From: Taishania sp964580465
GTDB lineage: Bacteria; Bacteroidota; Bacteroidia; Flavobacteriales_D; Crocinitomicaceae
DNA: 64,000 nt
Direction: 5' to 3'
Assembly: GCA_964580465.1 (NCBI GenBank)
Contig: CAZOKJ010000003.1
Location: forward strand, 66,814-130,813
The translations under genes were made by a program, and so were the position numbers. Below are positions 9,297 to 16,939 of the stretch, piece by piece. How positions within the stretch are numbered: the stretch's first letter is position 1; each line of letters opens with the position of its first letter. The notes under the pieces were generated by a model. It was not told where the DNA came from. It was given only the letters and a program-made list of their open reading frames with translations, and did not search any database.

Positions 9297-10142
9297 TTAT
9301 AACGATTGTTTTTTTAGTTTTATTGCTGCCCAATTGTCTTTTTTATACACTTTATCTAATTCAAAATGATGTGCTTGAGCAAAATTCACTAATTCATCAA
9401 CATCAGAGTCAAAAAAACCACTAAGCAACAATGTTCCTCCTTCCACAAGAATGTTAGAATAAGTTGGAATTTGGTTTTTGAGCACGTTTTTATTGATGTT
9501 AGCAAGAATCAAATCAATAGTTCTGTTCTCCAATAAGTCCACGTCACCACAAAGTGCTTCAATGTGCTTGCATTGATTACGTTCAGCGTTTTCGATGGTG
9601 TTTTCTACCGACCAATCTTCAATATCAATCGCTAAAATTTCTTTGGCTCCAAGTTTTTCAGCGATAATAGCCAAAACTCCTGTTCCCGTTCCCATATCTA
9701 GCACGCGATTGGGCATTTTTTCAATGTCAAACAATGCTTTCGACATCATCCAAGTTGTTTGATGGTGTCCTGTTCCAAATGACATTTTCGGTTGAATTTC
9801 TACTATCATTCCTTTGGCTAGAGAACGGTCGTGAAATGGAGCTAAAATACTTACTAATTCTTCCACGTGCACTGGTTCAAAATCGCTTTCCCACACTGCA
9901 TTCCAGTTTTGAGCGGGAATGATGCTATGAGTGAATGAAAATGTTACATCTTCTCTTTGCTCACCTAAAAATGTTTCTTGTATGGCACGTTCAACAGAAG
10001 TTTGTCCTACTTGACCATAAGCTAATACACCATCTTCAGTATCAACAAAGCTTTCAAATCCAGCATCTGCTAGTTGAACCACTATAAGTTCATTAAATGG
10101 CCAAAGAGGTTGAAGCTTGATATTGAGTTCGATGTAATCCAT
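9297..10142 (-). CDS. prmA: Ribosomal protein L11 methyltransferase PrmA
   Basis: SAM-dependent methyltransferase that trimethylates ribosomal protein L11 in the cytoplasm. The 281 residues are the usual length. The N-terminal substrate-recognition domain runs to about residue 110. The Rossmann domain shows motif I DMGTGTGVLA near 147-156, the acidic motif LAIDIED near 170, and the LANINKNVL segment near 213, corresponding to the catalytic N-x-N/P loop. The ATG directly abuts the tpiA stop, so both are in one operon. Confidence 0.94.
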   Translation of the reverse strand: MDYIELNIKLQPLWPFNELIVVQLADAGFESFVDTEDGVLAYGQVGQTSVERAIQETFLGEQREDVTFSFTHSIIPAQNWNAVWESDFEPVHVEELVSILAPFHDRSLAKGMIVEIQPKMSFGTGHHQTTWMMSKALFDIEKMPNRVLDMGTGTGVLAIIAEKLGAKEILAIDIEDWSVENTIENAERNQCKHIEALCGDVDLLENRTIDLILANINKNVLKNQIPTYSNILVEGGTLLLSGFFDSDVDELVNFAQAHHFELDKVYKKDNWAAIKLKKQSL

Positions 10143-10886
10143 TTAAAATGATTTTATAATTTGTTTGAACGAGTCTGATTTTAAGGATGCTCCACCAACT
10201 AACCCACCGTCCACATTAGGGTTGGAAAATAATTCTCTTGCATTGTTTTCATTACAGCTCCCACCATATAGGATACTGATTTTCTCAGCTGTTTCCTGAC
10301 CATATTGCTGTGCAATAAAAGTTCTGATAGTTGCATGCATTTCTTCCGCTTGACTAGAAGAGGCTGTTAATCCTGTACCAATAGCCCAAATAGGTTCGTA
10401 AGCAATGATGCATTTTTCTATTGATGCTTTGTCTAAGTGAAAAAGACTTTCTTTAATTTGAGCGGTAACAAAAGATTTTTCATTTCCTGCTTCTCGAATT
10501 GAAAGAGGTTCACCACAACAAAATACGGGCGTCATTTCTGCTCTTAAGCAAGCGTCGACCTTTTCTTTTAGGAATTCATTACTTTCGTTGAAGTATTCTC
10601 TTCTTTCACTGTGACCAATTAGCACATGTTCAATGCCTGTTGTTTTTAATTGATCAAAAGATGTTTCACCTGTGTATGCTCCACTGGCTTTTGGGTAAGC
10701 ATTTTGTGCACCAATTTTGACAACAGATTGATTTTGTTGTTGTAAGGGTAAAATATACGGAGTTGATGGAAAAACAATTACTTCAACGTCTGTTTTTTCG
10801 GTAGTTGCTAAAGATTGAAACAAAACATTGGCTTCACTCCAACTCAAATTCATTTTCCAATTTCCTGCTACAATTTTTTTTCTCAT
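10143..10886 (-). CDS. tpiA: Triosephosphate isomerase
   Basis: Interconverts dihydroxyacetone phosphate and glyceraldehyde-3-phosphate in glycolysis and gluconeogenesis. The 247-residue TIM barrel has all catalytic signatures: GNWKMN (catalytic Lys) at about 8-13, GHSERREYF (catalytic His) at about 92-100, AYEPIWAIGTG (catalytic Glu) at about 163-173 and the phosphate loop YGGSCNENNA near 207. Its start overlaps the DoxX-type gene stop by one base (TAATG). The DUF1599, DoxX, tpiA order is also known from other Bacteroidota. Confidence 0.97.
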   Translation of the reverse strand: MRKKIVAGNWKMNLSWSEANVLFQSLATTEKTDVEVIVFPSTPYILPLQQQNQSVVKIGAQNAYPKASGAYTGETSFDQLKTTGIEHVLIGHSERREYFNESNEFLKEKVDACLRAEMTPVFCCGEPLSIREAGNEKSFVTAQIKESLFHLDKASIEKCIIAYEPIWAIGTGLTASSSQAEEMHATIRTFIAQQYGQETAEKISILYGGSCNENNARELFSNPNVDGGLVGGASLKSDSFKQIIKSF

Positions 10887-12781
10887 TATTTCTTAAATAA
10901 GTTTTTGTTTAACCAATCAAAAGATGGAATAGATCTAAACGTAAATTTTCCTGTCACAATTCCTTTTTGTACAATCATCATAGAAGGGTTGCTACGGGCA
11001 ATTGTTTTTAATTCGATTTCATCATTTGTAAACATAGGAATGTCAAACTTGTATTTTTTTCTAAATGCTAACATGTCCTCTCTGCTGGCGCTACAAAGCA
11101 ATACCATAGGAATTTCCTTTTCTTTTGCTTTAGCAAAAATAGCTTTGTAGTTTTCTACCGTACTCCAATCTGCTTCGTTGAGATTTTTAGTTGTAACAAC
11201 AATGATATCATCAGCAGAAGCAATGTAATCACGGATGCTGATTTCTGAAATTTCAGCGTCAACTTGATAAGTCGTGTCTAGTATTTTATAATATTCAGGA
11301 GTGTATTCTTCTAAAGTGAATTCTTCCATAGGTACCTCATAAACATCGTCCGAACTCAAGTTTTTTACACGAACAATTTGTTCTACATTTTCGGCTAAAA
11401 AAGCGTTAATATAAGCCAATTCTTTTTCAGGTTGAGATAAGTCACTCACTTGAATATATGGATTAAACTGTTGCGTAATGGATGGTAATTTTGTTGGCTT
11501 AATTACTTTTTGAACCATATCAACATATTCCCATTCATCTTCTTTTTCCCAAATTTTAGAGTCGTTATATTCTTTTGAATCTGCATCATACAAACGTTCT
11601 TCTTTCGTCTTTTTATTCACATAACGCAGCATGTTTTGGTAAATTCCTTCTTCACCGTTGTTCATTAATTCCTTGAGGTTAGAACCCAATGCATACGGAC
11701 GATAATCTTTCATTGGTTCGTAACGCAACACAAAGAAAATAAAGATAAAAGAAATGAAAACGACAAATAAAGAAGAACCCCAATAATTGCCTAGTAGTGG
11801 TCCACCAACGCGCAACATCCATAGTGCGCCAACAATTCCAACTAAAGCAAATAAAATGGTGAAGTACCAACTAAAGATATATGCAAAAAATGCAACAACT
11901 ATCAAGGAAGCTAATCCAAAAGTAAGGTTTTGTTTTCTTGTGTTAGGTCGGATAATCCATTGAGCAGCAAAAATCCATAAACCTAAATACAATACAATGA
12001 TGTCTTTCCAAAGCGATTCTTTTGGTGTTAAAGAACGACCAATAGATCCCTTCATCGCATCACCAAAGCATCCACAGTCATCAACACATTGTGGCTGTTT
12101 ACTTTCTTCTACAACTAATTCATCCTTGGTTTGACTAATGATTTTTATATCTTCATCTGTTTTTGCCTGTTGAATTTTGAGCTGTGCAACAGGATCACTC
12201 ATTTCATACGTGTCTCTATCAATGAATTTCTTGTCAGAGTTACAAGTTGCAGTATGCCATGTTAAGAAAGTGAAAAACACCATCATTGGAATTAATAAGT
12301 AAGAAACAAGTTTGATTTTTCCTCCAATAATGAGTAATACACCTAAGACAATTTCTAAAATGCAGATGATGACACTAAGTGCTAGTGCGTGTTCAATAAA
12401 AAATTCAAGCGAGAAACCAGGAGCTCCAAACCATTCTTTAATTCGATAAGCAAGTGCGCCATCTTCAAAATATTCTTCTAATTTGTATGAAAAACCCAGT
12501 GGATCATTAGCTTTGACTAATCCCGAAACAATGAATAAACCACCAATAAAAGCGCGAGACACATTCGCCATCATTAAGCGTCCTTGGAAAATGATTAATC
12601 CAGCAATGGTTATCGACATTAAGGTGTAACCAATAATTTTAACAAGAAGTGCATTTCCGTTAAAATTGTCATGATACCCAATGGTAATGAGTGTTAATCC
12701 AGTTAGGTTTATTAACACAAATAAGAGGTTAAATACAAAAGATTTTCCTCCAACAGAGGCTTTTAGATTTGTTTTTCCCAT
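10886..12781 (-). CDS. BT_3928-type DoxX/MauE membrane protein with C-terminal thioredoxin-like domain
   Basis: 631 residues with several membrane helices in the N-terminal half (about 15-180 and 260-350). A cysteine cluster near 232-239 (CVDDCGCFGDAM) matches the DCGCFG signature of DoxX/MauE-like redox membrane proteins. The last 110 residues or so resemble a thioredoxin fold (VVTTKNLNEADW...VLLCSAS...SMMIVQKG) but lack a CxxC pair. The family is known from Bacteroidota but has no established reaction; a redox or disulfide-related membrane function is inference. It lies 11 bases after the DUF1599 gene and overlaps tpiA by one base. Confidence 0.85.
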   Translation of the reverse strand: MGKTNLKASVGGKSFVFNLLFVLINLTGLTLITIGYHDNFNGNALLVKIIGYTLMSITIAGLIIFQGRLMMANVSRAFIGGLFIVSGLVKANDPLGFSYKLEEYFEDGALAYRIKEWFGAPGFSLEFFIEHALALSVIICILEIVLGVLLIIGGKIKLVSYLLIPMMVFFTFLTWHTATCNSDKKFIDRDTYEMSDPVAQLKIQQAKTDEDIKIISQTKDELVVEESKQPQCVDDCGCFGDAMKGSIGRSLTPKESLWKDIIVLYLGLWIFAAQWIIRPNTRKQNLTFGLASLIVVAFFAYIFSWYFTILFALVGIVGALWMLRVGGPLLGNYWGSSLFVVFISFIFIFFVLRYEPMKDYRPYALGSNLKELMNNGEEGIYQNMLRYVNKKTKEERLYDADSKEYNDSKIWEKEDEWEYVDMVQKVIKPTKLPSITQQFNPYIQVSDLSQPEKELAYINAFLAENVEQIVRVKNLSSDDVYEVPMEEFTLEEYTPEYYKILDTTYQVDAEISEISIRDYIASADDIIVVTTKNLNEADWSTVENYKAIFAKAKEKEIPMVLLCSASREDMLAFRKKYKFDIPMFTNDEIELKTIARSNPSMMIVQKGIVTGKFTFRSIPSFDWLNKNLFKK

Positions 12782-12792
12782 TTGATTTAGTT

Positions 12793-13335
12793 TTAGTCGT
12801 TTTGAGTTATATGAATTAAAGCAAAAACAGCATAGTTTAACATGTCGTAGTAATTAGCATCTATGCCTTCGCTTATAATTGTTGTTCCTTTGTTGTCTTC
12901 AATTTGTTTGACTCTCAATATCTTAGTTAGAATCAAATCAGTCAAAGAACTAACACGCATATCTCGCCAAGCTTCGCCATAATCATGGTTTTTCTTCTTC
13001 ATTAATTGATAAGCTCCTTCTGCGTATTTTTCATACAATTGAATGGCTTCTTCTTCCGATAAATCAATTTTAGTTAGATCCTTTTCTCCTAATTGAATCA
13101 AGGCCATGATGCAATAATTAACAATAGCCATGAATTCTCCTTCAATTGTTTCACCAACTTTGTTTAAACCAGTTTCTTGAATGGTACGAATGCGTTGTGC
13201 TTTGATAAACAATTGATCAGTTAAGGAACTAGGACGTAAAATACGCCACGAAGTACCATAATCTTTTGTTTTTTTACTGTAAATTTCCTTACAGTTTGCA
13301 ATTACTTTTGTATATTGTGCGTCAGTTTGACTCAT
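12793..13335 (-). CDS. DUF1599 domain protein (two internal repeats)
   Basis: I start it at ATG 13335 (180 residues) rather than at the farther upstream start at 13458, because the longer version would run deep into folP on the opposite strand and adds residues unlike the family. The protein is two tandem copies of one module: KKTKDYGTSWRILRPSSLTD...NYCIMALIQL and KKNHDYGEAWRDMRVSSLTD...NYAVFALIHI. The conserved DYG.(S/A)WR and SSLTD motifs are polar. The biochemical role of DUF1599 is not established. It is the first gene of the operon leading to tpiA and prmA, 10 bases away from the divergent folP start. Confidence 0.85.
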   Translation of the reverse strand: MSQTDAQYTKVIANCKEIYSKKTKDYGTSWRILRPSSLTDQLFIKAQRIRTIQETGLNKVGETIEGEFMAIVNYCIMALIQLGEKDLTKIDLSEEEAIQLYEKYAEGAYQLMKKKNHDYGEAWRDMRVSSLTDLILTKILRVKQIEDNKGTTIISEGIDANYYDMLNYAVFALIHITQND

Positions 13336-13345
13336 TTTTATTCTT

Positions 13346-14218
13346 ATGTTTAATTCAAGCGTTGAAGATACACAAAATAGTAATACAAACATTAAAATTA
13401 ACGGAATTTTAATGAATTTTGATATTCCTAAAGTTATGGGAATACTCAATGTTACCAATGATTCTTTTTATCAAGGTAGCCGTTTGAGGTCTGATAATGA
13501 TTTGCTAACTCAGGCTGAAAAACAGTTGAGTGAAGGAGCTACATTTTTAGATTTGGGAGGATTGTCAACCAGGCCAAACGCTGATTTGATTGATGAAAAG
13601 GAAGAGCGTTCTCGCATTCAAAATGCGTTAAGAATTTTAAAAAAAGAGTTTCCAACAACTTTATTTTCGGTGGATACTTTTAGGGCTTCTGTTGCAGAAT
13701 CAGCAATAGAGGAGGGCGCATCAATTATTAATGATATTAGTGGTTATAAGTTTGATAATCAATTGATTAAAGTATTGGAAAAATATCCTTCAATTGCTTA
13801 CGTTTTAATGCACATTGACGGAGATTTCCACACAATGCACCAATTGCAACTGAGGAATGAAGAAGATTTAAAGCGTCCAATTTTGGATAGAGTAAATTAT
13901 TATTTTTCTAGAAAATTAGAGGAGTTGAATAGCCATGGTATTTCTAATGTAATTTTAGATCCTGGTTTTGGTTTTAGCAAAACGTTAGAAGAGAATTATA
14001 CCCTGTTAAAAGGTTTGGATTCTTTTAAGTCATTTTCATTGCCTATTTTAGCGGGTGTTTCAAGAAAATCAATGATTTACAAAAAGTTAGAAAGCACCCC
14101 TGAAGAATCGTTAAACGGAACAACTGTGTTGAATACAGTGGCTTTTATGAAAGGAGCAGCTATTTTTCGAGTGCATGATGTAAAGCCTTGTATGGAAGTA
14201 ATTCAACTGCTTAAATAG
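13346..14218 (+). CDS. folP: Dihydropteroate synthase
   Basis: Condenses p-aminobenzoate with dihydropterin pyrophosphate in folate synthesis; target of sulfonamides. The 290-residue TIM barrel has VMGILNVTNDSF near residues 29-40, DLGGLSTRP near 70-78, the pterin-site segment DPGFGFSKT near 205-213, GVSRKS near 239-244 and the terminal RVHDVK. The start at 13346 keeps the N-terminal strand (IKINGILMNFDIP) seen in Bacteroidota homologues; ATG 13412 is an alternative. It diverges from DUF1599 with only 10 bases between starts, so the two promoters must lie inside the opposite genes. Confidence 0.95.
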   Translation: MFNSSVEDTQNSNTNIKINGILMNFDIPKVMGILNVTNDSFYQGSRLRSDNDLLTQAEKQLSEGATFLDLGGLSTRPNADLIDEKEERSRIQNALRILKKEFPTTLFSVDTFRASVAESAIEEGASIINDISGYKFDNQLIKVLEKYPSIAYVLMHIDGDFHTMHQLQLRNEEDLKRPILDRVNYYFSRKLEELNSHGISNVILDPGFGFSKTLEENYTLLKGLDSFKSFSLPILAGVSRKSMIYKKLESTPEESLNGTTVLNTVAFMKGAAIFRVHDVKPCMEVIQLLK

Positions 14219-14220
14219 AC

Positions 14221-15258
14221 TTAACGAAATCGATTTTTATACTTCAATATGGGCTTTTCTATGAATTCATAGGAAATAACAGCAAGAATCAATGTAAAGA
14301 TTAAATTAGTTGGATATTGCTGAAACCATAATTCACTTCCTCCGCCTGTTCTTAAGAAAAAACCTTGATACACATAAATTCCATACGATATTTTACCGAT
14401 GTAGGCAAGTGGCTTAAAGTCAATGATTTTTATCCATTTTTTATCTTGCGAATGGAAGAATAATAGCAATACTCCAATTACAGCTAATGATAAAATAGTG
14501 GAGTTAAATAGGTAGTATTTCTCACTTGCATAGATTGGAAATGAGTATAAAATTAAAATAGTGGTCCAAGCAACTAATGGGCAGCTGAAGAAGTGCTTTA
14601 CTTGTTTGGCGTATGAAAAATTAATGAATGCTCCTAGACAACCAATGAGAATTGGAATACTTGCTGGAATGAACCATCGGGTAAAGTAATAATCTGTAAA
14701 TAATTCTTTTTGCTGATGAATCATGAGCAATAGAATGCTTATTATCAACGTACTACTAACGAATAAAACGCGAGTTTTAAATTTTGTAACAAAGTAAATA
14801 AAGAACGGCCAAACCAAATAGAATTGTTCTTCTACACCTAATGACCATAAATGCCCTAACTCAAAGCTGTACTTGACTTTTGGGACGTAATTGTACACAT
14901 AAAAAATGGCATAAAGGATACTTTCTTTAGCATTGGTTAAATAACCAAACAGATTTGCGATACCAATTAAGCCAAAAAACACGAATAGAGGAGGGAATAA
15001 TCGAAGAATGCGGCGAACGAAAAAATGCTTAATTTGAATAGTTGCAGTTTTGCTGTACTCATTGAGCAATAAGTGTGTAATAAGAAATCCGCTAATAACA
15101 AAAAACAACTGAACTCCAAAAGTCCCGTTTACCATTTGCCAAAAGCTTTTAGTGAATGAGTTGTGGTACAGCAACCAATCAGATACATCAAGATGAGAGA
15201 GGATTACAAAGGTAATCGATAATGCTCTCAACGTGTTAAACCCTTTGATGTGTTGCAT
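14221..15258 (-). CDS. Acyltransferase family 3 membrane protein (OafA/YrhL-like)
   Basis: 345 residues with about ten membrane helices. Family-3 signatures are visible: RALSITFVILSHLDV near residues 11-25 (catalytic His in SH), FFVISGFLITHLLL near 52-65, RRILRLFPPLFV near 85, and LWSLGVEEQFYLVWP near 142. These enzymes O-acylate surface polysaccharides, lipopolysaccharide or secondary metabolites; the substrate cannot be read from the sequence. It converges on folP with 2 bases between stops. Its ATG lies just 20 bases from a strong terminator hairpin of the preceding gene, leaving little room for its own promoter. Confidence 0.88.
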   Translation of the reverse strand: MQHIKGFNTLRALSITFVILSHLDVSDWLLYHNSFTKSFWQMVNGTFGVQLFFVISGFLITHLLLNEYSKTATIQIKHFFVRRILRLFPPLFVFFGLIGIANLFGYLTNAKESILYAIFYVYNYVPKVKYSFELGHLWSLGVEEQFYLVWPFFIYFVTKFKTRVLFVSSTLIISILLLMIHQQKELFTDYYFTRWFIPASIPILIGCLGAFINFSYAKQVKHFFSCPLVAWTTILILYSFPIYASEKYYLFNSTILSLAVIGVLLLFFHSQDKKWIKIIDFKPLAYIGKISYGIYVYQGFFLRTGGGSELWFQQYPTNLIFTLILAVISYEFIEKPILKYKNRFR

Positions 15259-15278
15259 GATTCTTTTGTATTTGTTAC

Positions 15279-15304
15279 AAAAAAAGCTCCATAAAGGAGC
15301 TTTT
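15279..15304 (-). terminator. Rho-independent terminator of the DUF5606 gene
   Basis: On the minus strand the stem AAAAGCTCC/GGAGCTTTT with a five-base loop is followed by a run of T. It is also T-rich on the plus side, so it may work in both directions. It lies immediately upstream of the acyltransferase start. Confidence 0.85.
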
Positions 15305-15324
15305 GAGACATATAAAGGTCAATT

Positions 15325-15900
15325 CTAGTTTGAACCTGATTTTCTTTGTACAGTTGCCTTTGCTTTAGGAGCAGCTGTTTTTGTTGCAGCTTTTGTTGCT
15401 TTAGGAGCCTTAGGAGCAGCTGTTTTTGCAGCTGTTTCCTTTTTAGGAGCAGCAGCTTTTTTAGTAGGAGCTTTCTTTTCAGCTTTTTCTTCTTTAGCCT
15501 CTTCCTTTGCTTCTTCAACAACTTTTAAGTTTCCAGATTTGTGCAATAAATTGTACCATTGGAAAATTTTCTTAATATCAGAAGAATAAACACGCTCTTG
15601 GTCGTAATCAGGTAAGATTTCTTCCAAGTAAGCTGTCAATTTTTTTAAATCTTCTTTGTGACTTAAAGCAGCACCACCGTTTTCTTTTTTATAGATATCG
15701 GCGTAAATGTCTTTAAGAGGCTTATCTTCTCCGTATGTATAAATACTGATGTCTTCTAAAGCTGAAATACGATCTGTAGCATACGCAGGAATGCGTTTTT
15801 TGTCTTCAAGTGATTCTACAATCACACTGTTTTTTGCCTGAGCAATAACTTTGTACAATCCCGGTTTTCCGGAAATAGAAATAATACCTGTTAAATCCAT
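15325..15900 (-). CDS. DUF5606 domain protein with Ala/Lys/Pro-rich tail
   Basis: The 191-residue protein has a conserved N-terminal half (about 1-140; LTGIISISGKPGLYKV at the start) matching the Bacteroidota DUF5606/DUF6852 family, followed by a low-complexity tail from about residue 130. The tail is first Glu/Lys/Ala and then repeated KAAAPK/KTAAPKA units, resembling histone-H1-like or TolA-like extensions. No signal peptide is present, so it is cytoplasmic. A nucleic-acid-binding role for the basic tail is plausible but unproven. A strong terminator follows it and fabI lies 71 bases upstream. Confidence 0.85.
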   Translation of the reverse strand: MDLTGIISISGKPGLYKVIAQAKNSVIVESLEDKKRIPAYATDRISALEDISIYTYGEDKPLKDIYADIYKKENGGAALSHKEDLKKLTAYLEEILPDYDQERVYSSDIKKIFQWYNLLHKSGNLKVVEEAKEEAKEEKAEKKAPTKKAAAPKKETAAKTAAPKAPKATKAATKTAAPKAKATVQRKSGSN

Positions 15901-15971
15901 TCTTTTTATTTAATTTTCCTCAAAATTATCAATTCTTTTTATTCTAGCAATGAAAAGCTATCTTTTCTTTT

Positions 15972-16787
15972 TTACAAATCTGTAAAACGATCCATTACTG
16001 CTTGACTTACTCCTGTGCTAGAGAAACCTCCATCATGGAATAAGTTTTGCATTGTTACGTAGCGTGTTAAATCAGAGAACATTGCGATACAGTAATTTGC
16101 ACAATCATCAGCTTTAGCATTTCCAAGAGGAGACATTAACTCTGAATAATTGATAAATTGTGTAAAACCTTTCACACCACTACCAGCAGTTGTCATAGTA
16201 GGAGATTGAGAAATAGTGTTTACACGTACTTTTTTAGCTGTTCCGTAATGGTACCCAAAGCTTCTAGCAATTGATTCTAAGTAAGCTTTATTATCAGCCA
16301 TGTCGTTGTAATCTGGGAATGTTCTTTGAGCTGCGATGTATGTTAAAGCAACAACAGAACCCCATTCGCTCATAGCATCAAGTTTCATCGCTGTTTGTAA
16401 TACTTTGTGGAATGACAATGCAGAAACATCAAAACCTTTTACTGTATAGTCATAATTTTCATCCGTATAATGATTTCCTTTTCTTACGTTAACTGACATA
16501 CCAATAGAGTGGAGGATAAAGTCAATTTTTCCACCTAATTGCTCCATTGCTTCAGAAAATAATTTTTCTAAATCTTCCATAGAAGTAGCGTCAGCAGGAA
16601 TGATTTTACTTCCAGTTTTTTCTGCAAGCGTATCAATTTCACCCATTCGCATTGCTATCGGTGCGTTTGTTAAAACAAATTGAGCTCCTTCTTCGTGAGC
16701 GCGCTCAGCAACTTTCCATGCAATTGATTGTTCGTTCAATGCACCGAAAATAATTCCTCTTTTTCCTTTCAATAAATTATTTGACAT
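15972..16787 (-). CDS. fabI: Enoyl-[acyl-carrier-protein] reductase (NADH)
   Basis: Catalyses the last step of each fatty-acid elongation cycle. The 271-residue short-chain dehydrogenase fold has the FabI-type cofactor motif GIIFGALNEQSIAW near residues 11-24, SIGMS near 93, and the Tyr-x6-Lys catalytic pair in DYNDMADNKA near 156-165, followed by RVNTISQSPTMT. A TAACTTTG promoter element lies 17 bases upstream. A terminator of the next upstream gene (16891-16919) isolates it, so it is probably the first gene of its transcript with DUF5606 behind it. Confidence 0.95.
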   Translation of the reverse strand: MSNNLLKGKRGIIFGALNEQSIAWKVAERAHEEGAQFVLTNAPIAMRMGEIDTLAEKTGSKIIPADATSMEDLEKLFSEAMEQLGGKIDFILHSIGMSVNVRKGNHYTDENYDYTVKGFDVSALSFHKVLQTAMKLDAMSEWGSVVALTYIAAQRTFPDYNDMADNKAYLESIARSFGYHYGTAKKVRVNTISQSPTMTTAGSGVKGFTQFINYSELMSPLGNAKADDCANYCIAMFSDLTRYVTMQNLFHDGGFSSTGVSQAVMDRFTDL

Positions 16788-16803
16788 AGTATATGCTTTG
16801 GTG

Positions 16804-16811
16804 CAAAGTTA
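16804..16811 (-). promoter_or_regulatory. Bacteroidota -7 promoter element of fabI
   Basis: On the minus strand TAACTTTG matches TAnnTTTG exactly. No TTG is found at the usual -33 spacing. The expected transcript would begin about 10 bases before the fabI ATG. Confidence 0.6.
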
Positions 16812-16890
16812 AAACATTCATTTGATTAATTGGCATTTTAAGCTTGGGATTTTATGGACAATTGTTTTTTGATAACATTTTATTTGCATA

Positions 16891-16919
16891 AAAAGAAAGC
16901 CGAACATTCATGCTCGGCT
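16891..16919 (-). terminator. Terminator downstream of the 699-aa PorE-like gene
   Basis: AGCCGA/TCGGCT arms, extended by two further pairs after one mismatch, around the loop TTCA. A pyrimidine-rich T tract follows on the minus strand. It sits between the gene ending at 16940 and fabI. Confidence 0.75.
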
Positions 16920-16939
16920 CTCTGGTTTTATATTTTTGA

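Noticed and set aside
13336..13458. Longer DUF1599 protein starting at 13458
   Set aside because: The extra 41 residues are read through the folP start on the other strand and are hydrophobic, unlike the family.
14221..15258. Acyltransferase, glycosyltransferases and flippase as one polysaccharide cluster
   Set aside because: They are tens of kilobases apart with housekeeping genes between; no single locus is supported.
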